NCBI GenBank assembly: GCA_031255815.1
Contig: JAIRRU010000056.1
Coordinates: 1-6,386 of the forward strand
DNA length: 6,386 nucleotides
Direction: 5' to 3'
From: Treponema sp.
GTDB taxonomy: Bacteria > Spirochaetota > Spirochaetia > Treponematales > Breznakiellaceae
This document shows, one piece after another, positions 1-6,386 of this stretch (position 1 is the first letter of the stretch; the number at the start of each line of letters is the position of its first letter). Below the pieces are notes generated by a model. It was not told where the DNA came from, did not search any database, and saw only the letters and a list, made by a program, of their open reading frames with translations. A program made the position numbers and the translations under genes.

Positions 1-1
1 C

Positions 2-1138
2 CGCGGGGAAACCCAGTCCCTGGTGGTAACCACTCTGGGCACGGTATTCGACGAGCAGATCTACGATGACATAGAGGGCGACAAGCGGGAGAATTTTATC
101 CTTCACTACAATTTCCCCCCCTATTCGGTGGGCGAAGTGGGGCGCATGGGTACCGGGCGCCGGGAAATAGGCCACGGCAATCTTGCCCGCCGCTCCCTGG
201 AGGCCATGGTTCCGGACAAAAGCGAATTCCCCTACACCGTCCGGGTGGTTTCGGAGATTATGGAATCCAACGGTTCGTCCTCCATGGCTTCGGTCTGCGG
301 GGGAACCCTTTCCATGCTCCACGCGGGGGTGCCCATGAAGAAGCCGGTGGCGGGAATCGCCATGGGGCTTATCACCGAGGGCAAGGATCCGGGGGGGCGC
401 TACGCGGTGCTTTCCGATATCCTTGGGGAGGAAGATCACCTGGGGGACATGGACTTCAAGGTCTCCGGAACCGAAGACGGGATAACCGGTTTCCAGATGG
501 ATATTAAAATTGCCGGGGTAAGCCCCGAGATCATGCGGAAAGCTCTGGATCAGGCCAAGCGGGGCAGGCTCCACATCCTTTCGATCATGAACGGCACCAT
601 CAGCAAGCCCACGGCCCAGATCAGCGAATACGCCCCCAAGATAGTAACCCTGCGGATAGACGTGGACAAGATAGGCGCCCTTATCGGCCCCGGGGGCAAG
701 AATGTTAAGGCCCTCTGCGAGCAGTACAGCGTTACTATCAATACCGAAAACGACGGAACCGTTACCATTTACGGGAAGAACGCCAAAGACGCCGAGGAGG
801 CCAAGGCGGCCGTTATGGGCATCGTATCCGACCCGGAGATAGGGCGGATCTACAAGGGCGTGGTAAAGCGGGTTATGGATTTCGGCGCCTTTGTGGAAAT
901 ACTCCCCGGCAAGGAAGGGCTGGTGCATATATCCAAGCTTTCCCGCCAGCGGATAGCCCAGGTGAGCGATGTGGTCAGGGAAGAGCAGGAGATCCCCGTA
1001 AAGCTTCTTGAGATCGACAAAATGGGCCGGCTCAATCTTTCGTACATTGACGCGATAGATCCCCAGCCCGCCGGGGCCGGAGGGGAAAGCCGCCCGGACG
1101 ATCGGGGCAGAGGACGCCGGGAGCCCCGCCGTTATTAA
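2..1138 (+). CDS. pnp: Polynucleotide phosphorylase (PNPase), 3' part of gene, 5' end outside the window
   Basis: Polyribonucleotide nucleotidyltransferase degrades RNA 3'->5' by phosphorolysis, releasing nucleoside diphosphates, as a cytoplasmic trimer. The open frame enters from the left edge with RGETQ, a hallmark of the second RNase PH core, so about 378 residues remain of a protein usually near 700. Further core landmarks are [24 protein letters not shown] and [13 protein letters not shown]. The catalytic acidic stretch [10 protein letters not shown] is at 431-460; its Asp codons at 434 and 452 and the Lys at 458 match E. coli Asp486, Asp492 and Lys494. A KH domain follows (about 628-790) with its GxxG loop as GPGG at 686-697. 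An S1 RNA-binding domain (about 845-1055) reads [17 protein letters not shown] and ends [10 protein letters not shown]. The last 26 residues form a Gly/Arg-rich tail. The core, KH and S1 elements of this half look intact. The real start is upstream of the window; an in-frame GTG at 23 is an internal Val codon. dut follows after 26 nt. Confidence 0.98.
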   Translation, partial: RGETQSLVVTTLGTVFDEQIYDDIEGDKRENFILHYNFPPYSVGEVGRMGTGRREIGHGNLARRSLEAMVPDKSEFPYTVRVVSEIMESNGSSSMASVCGGTLSMLHAGVPMKKPVAGIAMGLITEGKDPGGRYAVLSDILGEEDHLGDMDFKVSGTEDGITGFQMDIKIAGVSPEIMRKALDQAKRGRLHILSIMNGTISKPTAQISEYAPKIVTLRIDVDKIGALIGPGGKNVKALCEQYSVTINTENDGTVTIYGKNAKDAEEAKAAVMGIVSDPEIGRIYKGVVKRVMDFGAFVEILPGKEGLVHISKLSRQRIAQVSDVVREEQEIPVKLLEIDKMGRLNLSYIDAIDPQPAGAGGESRPDDRGRGRREPRRY

Positions 1139-1140
1139 AG

Positions 1141-1156
1141 GCGGTCTCTGTACCGC
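1141..1156 (+). promoter_or_regulatory. Small hairpin in the pnp-dut spacer, next to the dut ribosome-binding region
   Basis: GCGGT (1141-1145) and ACCGC (1152-1156) are exact reverse complements around the six-base loop CTCTGT. No T-run follows, so this is not an intrinsic terminator. An SD-like AAAGG (1137-1141) lies at its left foot and a second purine run AGAAGG (1157-1162) at its right foot, only two bases before the dut ATG at 1165. If the stem forms, it would bring AAAGG to an effective distance of about eight bases from the ATG. That role is inference; a five-base stem can occur by chance. Confidence 0.3.
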
Positions 1157-1164
1157 AGAAGGCC

Positions 1165-1611
1165 ATGCAGCAGAACCCTGTGGTAAAGATAGTAAAAAAA
1201 GATCCCTCCCTGGCGCTGCCCCGTTACGAGACGGCGGGAGCCTCGGGAATGGATCTGCGGGCCTTCCTGGCGGAGGACGTGGAAATTCCCCCGGGGGGAA
1301 GGGTTTCCCTTCCCACGGGGCTTTTTCTTCAGATCCCCCCGGGCTATGAGGCCCAGGTACGGCCCCGTTCGGGGATAGCGGCCAGATACGGCGTTACCGT
1401 GCTCAATTCCCCCGGCACCATAGACGCGGATTACCGGGGGGAACTGCGGATCCTTTTGATCAATCTGGGAAGCGAAAGCTTTCGGGTGCGGAACGGCGAC
1501 CGTATCGCCCAGCTTGTGATCGGCCCCGTAAGCCGGGCGCTTCTTGAGGAAGGAAGCGTTTTGGCGGAAACGGAACGGGGTTCCGGCGGTTTCGGGTCTA
1601 CCGGTATATGA
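1165..1611 (+). CDS. dut: dUTP diphosphatase (dUTPase), complete, 148 aa
   Basis: Hydrolyses dUTP to dUMP and pyrophosphate with Mg2+, keeping uracil out of DNA and supplying dUMP for dTMP synthesis; soluble cytoplasmic homotrimer in this family. All five family motifs are present in order: [11 protein letters not shown] (24-33), II RPRSGIA (66-72), [21 protein letters not shown] (76-93), [12 protein letters not shown] (110-119) and [11 protein letters not shown] (138-147). Asp87 in TIDADY is the expected water-activating residue, Tyr90 the residue that excludes ribose, and the motif V Arg/Gly/Phe region closes over the triphosphate in the next subunit. The length is typical. ATG 1165 is the only reasonable start: it gives the usual short N-terminal lead before [10 protein letters not shown]. 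The SD run AGAAGG is unusually close to it (two bases), with AAAGG further up across a small hairpin. The TGA stop shares ATGA with the lptF start, suggesting coupled translation. Confidence 0.97.
   Translation: MQQNPVVKIVKKDPSLALPRYETAGASGMDLRAFLAEDVEIPPGGRVSLPTGLFLQIPPGYEAQVRPRSGIAARYGVTVLNSPGTIDADYRGELRILLINLGSESFRVRNGDRIAQLVIGPVSRALLEEGSVLAETERGSGGFGSTGI
1608..1611 (+). promoter_or_regulatory. ATGA stop/start overlap joining dut and lptF
   Basis: The lptF ATG (1608-1610) overlaps the dut TGA (1609-1611). The sequence just upstream has no good Shine-Dalgarno match, so lptF is probably translated by ribosomes terminating on dut. This overlap supports ATG 1608 as the lptF start. Confidence 0.7.
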
Positions 1612-2894
1612 CAAACGACAGTTTCGCGGAAGCTTCCCGCTCCGTATCCTGGACCCTCTTCAGGTATGTGGTAACAGAATCGCTGTTTTCTTTTTTCGTG
1701 TCCTTCCTCTTTTTCTTTTTTATTTTTTTCGTAAACCAGCTTTTGCTTCTCGCCCAGGATATTCTGACCAAGCGGGTGCCCTTCAACCAGGTCTCTCTCC
1801 TGGTGCTTTACGCCCTGCCGGGGGTCATCGCCATGGCGGCCCCTTTCGCGTCCCTGGTGGGGCTCCTGATGACCGTGGGCCGCATGACCAGCGACAACGA
1901 AATTCTCGTCATGCTGTCCTCCGGGCTTTCCTACCGCACCGTTTTTATCCCCGCGACAGTGGTGGGCCTTCTGATTTCCCTGTTTTCCTTTTTTGCCAAC
2001 GACGTGCTCCTCCCCGCGGGGAAGCTTCAGTTTAACCGGCTCTACCGCCGCATCCTGGTGTCCACCCCGGCGCTTGAACTGGAAGCCAATTCGGTTAAGC
2101 GCTTCAAAGAAACGGTTATCGTAACCGGCAACGTAAATGGCGCTTCAATCGACAATGTGCTTATCTTTGACCGTACCGGCGACGGGGAACGCCGGGTGAT
2201 CATGGCGCGGAACGCGGAACTTAAAGACGAGGGCAGGGAAGGGCTCAGCCTCGACCTGGATCAGGCTTTTATCCTTTCCTCAAAAGAAGTCGCCCGCCGG
2301 GACTACGACTACGCCTCCAGCTCCTACCTCCGCTACTGGGTGCCTCAGGAAGATCTGATCCAGGCGGTATCTTCCATCACCCCCCAGGAGATGAGTTCCG
2401 TGGATGTCTACCGGGGAATCGTAAACCAGCGGAGGGATCTTGATCTGCGGCTTGACGAACAGCGGGGCAGGATAAGCTCCCAGGCCCTGGAGCTGGAAGC
2501 CCTTCTCCGCAAGGGGCCGGAGGACGGATCCTGGAACCGGCGGGCCAATCTGTTTTCCAGCTTTGAACGGGAAACCGGCACCCTCGCCATCATAGGGCAG
2601 GACAGGCTGCTCCTCCGCTACCTTCTTGAGTATTACAAGAAATTCTCCATACCCTTCGGAGCCCTTTCCTTCGTTCTCCTGGCGGTCTCCCTGGGGCTTC
2701 TGGCGAAAAAGAGCGGGCAAACCGTGGGTTTTATCATCGGGCTTCTCATCTCGGTGCTGTACTGGGCGCTGCTTTTGGGAGGGCAGACCATGGGGATCCG
2801 TCTGGGCTATCCCCCCTTCTGGTCTATATGGTTTCCCAACATCCTCGCCGTGTCCGCCGGGATCGTCCTGGGCATTATCAGGATTAGGAAATAG
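1608..2894 (+). CDS. lptF: LptF/LptG-family permease, first copy (LptF-like), 428 aa
   Basis: Inner-membrane half of the LptB2FG ABC exporter, which extracts lipopolysaccharide or a related lipid and passes it to LptC/LptA. The layout is the family's: three N-terminal membrane segments (about 26-49, 62-91, 112-131), a periplasmic beta-jellyroll region (about 135-250), then three C-terminal segments (about 348-366, 372-393, 406-424). The cytoplasmic loop after segment 2 reads [14 protein letters not shown], the coupling helix that docks on LptB, with Glu98 at the conserved acidic position. Two oddities stand out. Segment 1 is very Phe-rich (10 of 15 residues at 27-41). About 60 charged residues (roughly 272-333) are inserted between the TPQEM motif and YYKKFSIP, making the protein longer than the 350-370 residues common in the family; the LptG next door lacks this. 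The start is set by the ATGA overlap with dut. Naming this copy LptF rather than LptG rests on gene order and is less sure than the family. Confidence 0.9.
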   Translation: MTNDSFAEASRSVSWTLFRYVVTESLFSFFVSFLFFFFIFFVNQLLLLAQDILTKRVPFNQVSLLVLYALPGVIAMAAPFASLVGLLMTVGRMTSDNEILVMLSSGLSYRTVFIPATVVGLLISLFSFFANDVLLPAGKLQFNRLYRRILVSTPALELEANSVKRFKETVIVTGNVNGASIDNVLIFDRTGDGERRVIMARNAELKDEGREGLSLDLDQAFILSSKEVARRDYDYASSSYLRYWVPQEDLIQAVSSITPQEMSSVDVYRGIVNQRRDLDLRLDEQRGRISSQALELEALLRKGPEDGSWNRRANLFSSFERETGTLAIIGQDRLLLRYLLEYYKKFSIPFGALSFVLLAVSLGLLAKKSGQTVGFIIGLLISVLYWALLLGGQTMGIRLGYPPFWSIWFPNILAVSAGIVLGIIRIRK

Positions 2895-2900
2895 CGGGAA

Positions 2901-3965
2901 ATGCTGCTGGATCGGTATCTGGTAAAACAGTTTTTCCCTATTTTTGCGGTCGCCATATCCATGTTTGTGCTGCTCCTTTCCCTTATCGATCTCTTCACCA
3001 ATATCTGGCGCTATATAAGTTACGAAGTGCCCCTTAGAGAGATCCTCCGGGTAAGCCTCTTTTACATTCCCAAAAGCATTTCCTACGCCATGCCCATATC
3101 CCTCCTCTTTGCCGCCGCCTACACCCTGGGGGATCTCTACGCGAGAAACGAGCTGACTTCGATTTTTTCCTCCGGCATCCCCTTTTGGCGTTTCAGCATG
3201 CCCCTCCTGGTAATCGGGCTTTTCGCCTCGACCTTTGCCTTTTTCTTTGACGACATGGTGGTTATTCCAACCCTGCGGATCAAAAACAACCTTTCGCGGC
3301 TCTACCTTCACCAGCACCGGACGGAAGACAACTCCGATATTGTGATAAAAACCCGGAACGGGGCGACGATCTATTCGGTGGACTATTACGATCACGTGGC
3401 GCAGGTGCTTAACGGGATCAGCATCGTTGAGCAGAACGAGAAGGGGGAATTTGTCTCCCAGATACGGGCGCCCCGGGCTTCCTGGACCGGCGAATACTGG
3501 CTTCTCAGTAACCCTATTATCTATGAGTACGAGGGGGATCTGCTCCGGGCAAGACCCCTGGAAGAAACCGATATATACCGGGAACATCCGGACATTTTCA
3601 GGCGGAGCGCGGTGGAAGTGGAGGATCTTCCCTTCCGGGAGGCCCGGTTTCTGGTGCAGGATCTGAAAAATGCGGGGCTCCCCTTTATCAGGGCCCTTTC
3701 CGACTATTACCACCGCTTCTCCTTTCCCACCGCCTCCCTGGTAGTAATGGTGCTGTCTATCTCCATGGGGGGGCGTTTCCGGAAAAACATCCTCCTGATG
3801 AGCCTTCTGGCAAGCCTCTCCTCGTCGGTGGTGTTTTACGTAATGGAAATGATCACCATGATGATGGCCCGGCTGGGATACATTCCGCCCATTGCGGGGG
3901 CATGGTTCCCGGTCGGCAGTTTTATTATTATCGGCCTTATTCTCCTGCAAAGCGCAAAGACCTGA
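2901..3965 (+). CDS. lptG: LptF/LptG-family permease, second copy (LptG-like), 354 aa
   Basis: Expected partner of the preceding permease: LptF and LptG form the membrane heterodimer of the LptB2FG lipid exporter, powered by LptB, which is not in this window. The protein opens with LLDRYLVKQFFP, the usual amphipathic start. Membrane segments lie near 14-32, 53-77 and 100-118, a periplasmic jellyroll spans about 125-265, and three more segments are near 273-290, 296-318 and 332-350. The coupling-helix loop reads YARNELTSIFSSGIP with Glu84 at the conserved position. The stretch YYHRFSFPTASLVVMVLSISMG matches [14 protein letters not shown] in the upstream gene, confirming they are paralogues. 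Length is normal for the family. ATG 2901 is six bases after the lptF stop, with AGGA at 2886-2889 about 11 bases upstream and GCGGGAA adjacent. The tight pairing argues for stoichiometric co-production. Confidence 0.92.
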   Translation: MLLDRYLVKQFFPIFAVAISMFVLLLSLIDLFTNIWRYISYEVPLREILRVSLFYIPKSISYAMPISLLFAAAYTLGDLYARNELTSIFSSGIPFWRFSMPLLVIGLFASTFAFFFDDMVVIPTLRIKNNLSRLYLHQHRTEDNSDIVIKTRNGATIYSVDYYDHVAQVLNGISIVEQNEKGEFVSQIRAPRASWTGEYWLLSNPIIYEYEGDLLRARPLEETDIYREHPDIFRRSAVEVEDLPFREARFLVQDLKNAGLPFIRALSDYYHRFSFPTASLVVMVLSISMGGRFRKNILLMSLLASLSSSVVFYVMEMITMMMARLGYIPPIAGAWFPVGSFIIIGLILLQSAKT

Positions 3966-3970
3966 GAACC

Positions 3971-3977
3971 GGAAGGG
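3971..3977 (+). promoter_or_regulatory. Shine-Dalgarno-like GGAAGGG before tgt
   Basis: GGAAGGG in the 14-base lptG-tgt gap stands two to three bases before ATG 3980. The spacing is short but it is the only SD-like run here. It favours ATG 3980 over the in-frame ATG at 3902, which would lie inside lptG and add 26 residues foreign to the Tgt family. Confidence 0.5.
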
Positions 3978-3979
3978 AT

Positions 3980-5119
3980 ATGGACGAAAGCATCTTTACC
4001 GTTAACCGGGAGGACGGGGAAAGCGGGGCCCGGACAGGAACCTTGCGCCTTCCCCACGGAACCGTTTCAACCCCGGTCTTCATGCCGGTGGGAACCAACG
4101 CCGCCGTCAAGGCCCTGAGCCCGGACGATCTTGCCGGGATAGGCTTTGAAATAATCCTTTCCAATACCTACCACCTCTACCTGCGCCCGGGAACCGAAGT
4201 GATAGAGGCGGCGGGGGGGCTCCACGGCTTTATGAACTGGGACAGGAACATCCTTACCGATTCGGGCGGCTTCCAGGTGTTTTCCCTGGCCCCTTTCCGC
4301 AAAATTAGCCCTGAAGGGGCCCTGTTCCGCTCCCATATCGACGGTTCCCGGCGTTTCCTCAGCCCCGAGGGGGTAGTGGAGATTCAGCGTGCCCTCAACA
4401 GCGACATCCAGATGCAGCTTGATGTCTGCACCGGATGGGGCGCGTCCCGCGGGGAAGCGGAAAAGGCCCTGGAGACTACCGGCGGCTGGCTCCTGCGCTC
4501 CAAAAAGGCCTGGGAAGAAAAACGGGAGGCCGGTTACCGGGGGCAGCTTTTCGGTATTGTCCAGGGGAATTTTTTCCGGGATCTCCGGGAACAGAGCGCC
4601 GCCTTAATTGTGTCCAGCGGCGTTCCGGGGATCGCCATCGGCGGGCTTTCCGTGGGGGAACCGGCGGAGGTGTACCGGGAATTCCTTGCCTGGACCGCCT
4701 CCCTGCTTCCCCGGGAAAAACCCCTCTACGTTATGGGAATCGGTACGCCCGCCTATATCCTCGAGGCGATAGAACAGGGGGCGGACATGTTCGACTGCGT
4801 GGCCCCCACCCGGGAGGGCAGGAACGGCAGGGTCTATACGAAAAAAGGAAGCCTCTCCCTTAAAAAGGCCGAAAACCGCCTCGACTTTTTGCCGATAGAT
4901 GAAGAGTGCGGCTGCAAAGTTTGCCGGGGGTATTCCCGGGCATACCTAAGGCATCTTTTTAAAACCCGGGAGATTCTCTGTTCAATGCTGGCAAGTTACC
5001 ATAACCTCTACTTTCTCCACGAGCTGGTAAAAGAGGCGCGAAAAGCTATCGGGGAAGGACGGTTCTCCCTGTTCAAGCGGGATACCCTTTCCCGCTACGG
5101 CACGGGGGAGGCCGGATGA
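3980..5119 (+). CDS. tgt: tRNA-guanine transglycosylase (Tgt), complete, 379 aa
   Basis: Exchanges guanine-34 in the anticodon of tRNA-Asp, -Asn, -His and -Tyr for preQ1, the base later matured to queuosine; cytoplasmic TIM-barrel homodimer. Family markers appear in order: TPVFMPVGT, SNTYHLYLRPG, LTDSGGFQVFSL with the general acid/base Asp94, the base-binding loop LDVCTGWG with Asp148 and Cys150, GIVQGNF with Gln195, IGGLSVGEP (221-228), YVMGIGTP, MFDCVAPTREGRNG with the nucleophile Asp272, and the zinc site Cys310, Cys312, Cys315 and His341 in C-x-C-x2-C-x25-H spacing. All catalytic and metal residues are present. The loop after Asp148 is VCTGWG where most bacterial enzymes have ECTPYP. Cys150 and Val225 occupy the positions linked to preQ1 preference in the Zymomonas enzyme (Cys158, Val233), so preQ1 is the likely substrate by inference. 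ATG 3980 gives the normal N-terminus. Its TGA overlaps the next gene's start. Confidence 0.97.
   Translation: MDESIFTVNREDGESGARTGTLRLPHGTVSTPVFMPVGTNAAVKALSPDDLAGIGFEIILSNTYHLYLRPGTEVIEAAGGLHGFMNWDRNILTDSGGFQVFSLAPFRKISPEGALFRSHIDGSRRFLSPEGVVEIQRALNSDIQMQLDVCTGWGASRGEAEKALETTGGWLLRSKKAWEEKREAGYRGQLFGIVQGNFFRDLREQSAALIVSSGVPGIAIGGLSVGEPAEVYREFLAWTASLLPREKPLYVMGIGTPAYILEAIEQGADMFDCVAPTREGRNGRVYTKKGSLSLKKAENRLDFLPIDEECGCKVCRGYSRAYLRHLFKTREILCSMLASYHNLYFLHELVKEARKAIGEGRFSLFKRDTLSRYGTGEAG
5107..5111 (+). promoter_or_regulatory. Strong Shine-Dalgarno GGAGG for the HEAT-repeat gene, inside the end of tgt
   Basis: GGAGG ends seven bases before ATG 5119 and four before ATG 5116. Both ATGs are in frame, and both touch the tgt TGA (5117-5119). 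Spacing favours 5119; the choice changes the protein by one Met only. This is the best SD in the window, so the last gene may be translated well on its own as well as by coupling. Confidence 0.6.
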
Positions 5120-6386
5120 TGGGGAAACCGGGCTCCGGGATACGCCGGGCAGGGCTTAGGGCGCTTTTTCTGGGGGCGATCCTGCTGGGATCCCTCTGCG
5201 CCCTCCCCGCGGCGGAGGAAAAGAACGAGGCGGAGGATCTGGAAAACGCCCGGCTTGCCACCATCCGTTACGGTACGGAGACGGAGATTGCCGCCCTTAT
5301 CCAGTCCCTCAGAGACGAAGGCGCCGATTATCTGGACGGCGAGCTTACCGCCCTGGTGGAAAACACCAGGAACCGGAACATTCTGCGGGGCGTCTTTGCC
5401 TTTTTTGGCGAAAGGAACAAGGGGGGCCTTGAGGATCGGGCCATCCGCGCCATAGAGGAGTGGGATGAGGAAACGAACGATACGATCCTGGCCGCGGTAG
5501 ACTACCTTGGCAAGGTTAAGGCAGAAAAAGCGGCGGACGCGCTGAAGGGGCTTATCGCCCTGGGGGAACGCCGTTTTATGAACGCCTCTTTCCTCGCCCT
5601 GGGCCGGGTGAGCGGGGCCAACAAAGCGCTGGCCGACGAAACCGCCGGGTATCTGGTAGATTATTACCGGGATCGGGAGCCTCCCGACGAATACCGGCAG
5701 AACATTATCAGCGCCGTGGGGGAAACCGGATCTTCCGTGGGCGTGGAATTCCTTTCCGGCATCGCGTCCAATACCGAAGAGCGGATGACCCTGCGCCTCC
5801 CCGCCCTTGAGGGGCTTTCCAAAATCGGCGACAGGGGCGGGCTTGAGGCCATTATTTCCGCGGTATCCGACGGGGATCCCAATGTGCGATCCGGCGCCGT
5901 GGCCGCCCTGGGCCCCTTTGAAGGGAGCGGGGTAGACAAAGCCATACTGGAGGCCTTCCGGGATTCCTACTACCGGACCCGCATAGGCGCGGCCCAGGCC
6001 GCCAGAAAACGGAAGCTTGAAGACGCCATCCCCTATCTGGAAGTCCGGATCGAGCGGGACGATGTAGCGGCGGTAAAAGACGAATCCATCCGCGCCCTTG
6101 GGGCAATCGGCGGCAACAAGGCGCTCGGGATCCTGGAGAGGTTTTTCAGCGAACGGAAATATTCCGACCGTATCCGCGTCCTTGCCGGAAATATGCTTAT
6201 GGATAACGACGCGGACAAATACGCGGACCAGCTTATCCTGGAACTGGGCAAGGCGAAAGCGGCAAACCAGACCGCCCTTTACAACGGCCTCTTAAAGGTG
6301 TTGGGAGAATCGAATACCGGCAAACTTGAACCTGTTGCCCGGCGCTTCCTGGAATCGGGGGGATTTACCGAAAAATCCTACGCCCT
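5119..6386 (+). CDS. Exported HEAT-repeat protein, function unknown, 3' end outside the window
   Basis: About 422 residues are visible and the frame is open to the right edge. The N-terminus looks like a Sec signal peptide: basic IRRAGLR, a hydrophobic core ALFLGAILLGSL (15-26), and small residues CALPAA before acidic EEKNEAED, with likely cleavage near residue 32. Cys27 follows Gly-Ser-Leu; Leu before Cys is a poor lipobox, so I prefer a periplasmic protein over a lipoprotein. From about residue 121 (nt 5479) the rest is a chain of some nine helical hairpins of 30-37 residues, of HEAT/Armadillo type. Typical units contain SFLALGRVSG, PALEGLSKIGDRGG, VRSGAVAALGPF and SIRALGAIGGNKAL, each an amphipathic helix, a turn with Gly and a second helix. 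Such solenoids normally bind proteins; no catalytic motif is seen. Its start overlaps the tgt stop, which may reflect only operon economy. The partner and role are unknown. Confidence 0.85.
   Translation, partial: MGKPGSGIRRAGLRALFLGAILLGSLCALPAAEEKNEAEDLENARLATIRYGTETEIAALIQSLRDEGADYLDGELTALVENTRNRNILRGVFAFFGERNKGGLEDRAIRAIEEWDEETNDTILAAVDYLGKVKAEKAADALKGLIALGERRFMNASFLALGRVSGANKALADETAGYLVDYYRDREPPDEYRQNIISAVGETGSSVGVEFLSGIASNTEERMTLRLPALEGLSKIGDRGGLEAIISAVSDGDPNVRSGAVAALGPFEGSGVDKAILEAFRDSYYRTRIGAAQAARKRKLEDAIPYLEVRIERDDVAAVKDESIRALGAIGGNKALGILERFFSERKYSDRIRVLAGNMLMDNDADKYADQLILELGKAKAANQTALYNGLLKVLGESNTGKLEPVARRFLESGGFTEKSYA

Noticed and set aside
1139..1164. Intrinsic terminator between pnp and dut
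   Set aside because: The inverted repeat has only a five-base stem and no T-run after it.
1135..1614. Minus-strand open frame covering dut
   Set aside because: It mirrors dut almost exactly and has no family resemblance; dut carries all five motifs on the + strand.
1544..2035. Plus-strand frame across the dut-lptF junction
   Set aside because: It overlaps both real genes in another frame, and the translation resembles no family.
2280..3950. Long open frame on the minus strand, 556 codons, antisense to lptF/lptG
   Set aside because: It lies opposite two well-supported permease genes, its translation is low-complexity (His, Pro, Gly, Lys, Gln), shows no domain, and there is no ribosome site. 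GC-rich codon use on the + strand explains the absence of stops.
3902..3979. Upstream in-frame ATG extending Tgt by 26 residues
   Set aside because: The extension lies in lptG, has no SD, and is absent from the normal Tgt N-terminus.
4435..4863. Plus-strand frame overlapping the middle of tgt
   Set aside because: It is out of frame with an intact Tgt whose catalytic and zinc residues are all in the other frame; Arg/Gly-rich shadow.
5119..5220. Lipoprotein or Tat signal on the HEAT-repeat protein
   Set aside because: The residue before Cys27 is Leu, which does not fit a lipobox, and the Arg pair is followed by AGL rather than a Tat consensus; an ordinary Sec signal peptide fits better.
1..6386. 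Abundant GATC sites (roughly fifty by eye)
   Set aside because: Mostly explained by frequent G-ATC and GAT-C codon junctions in a GC-rich coding sequence; no clustering that suggests an origin or a methylation switch.

Overview
The window is a compact, single-strand (+) stretch of a fairly GC-rich bacterial chromosome (GC above 50% by eye). It carries six protein genes in the order pnp (3' part) - dut - lptF - lptG - tgt - HEAT-repeat protein (5' part). The LptF/LptG permeases indicate a diderm cell. The gene order and the style of several proteins (for example the PNPase S1 end [10 protein letters not shown] and the Tgt loop LDVCTGWG) remind me of spirochaetes of the Treponema group, perhaps a high-GC host-associated lineage. 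That placement is from memory and is tentative.

Layout: bases 2-1138 hold the C-terminal half of polynucleotide phosphorylase (second RNase PH core, KH, S1, short Arg-rich tail). After 26 nt that contain a small inverted repeat comes a complete trimeric-type dUTPase (1165-1611). Its stop overlaps the start of lptF (1608-2894) in an ATGA. Six bases later comes lptG (2901-3965), and 14 bases later tgt (start 3980, end 5119). The tgt stop overlaps the start of an exported HEAT-repeat protein in ATGATG (5116-5121), and that gene runs off the window end.

There is no intergenic space above 26 nt and no recognisable terminator or promoter inside, so the genes most likely form one transcript with translational coupling at two joints. 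I see no RNA genes, mobile elements, CRISPR arrays or long repeats.

Functionally it is mostly a housekeeping set: RNA turnover (PNPase), nucleotide-pool cleaning (dUTPase), outer-membrane lipid export (LptF + LptG, the two membrane halves of the LptB2FG ABC exporter, with the ATPase LptB elsewhere) and tRNA modification (Tgt, queuosine pathway). The last gene is an uncharacterised, probably periplasmic, scaffold-like protein.

I do not see a clearly new system. The points most worth a second look are a charged helical insertion of roughly 58 residues in LptF that LptG lacks, the non-canonical active-site loop of Tgt, the identity of the lipid exported by LptFG if the host makes no LPS, and the unknown role of the HEAT-repeat protein coupled to tgt.
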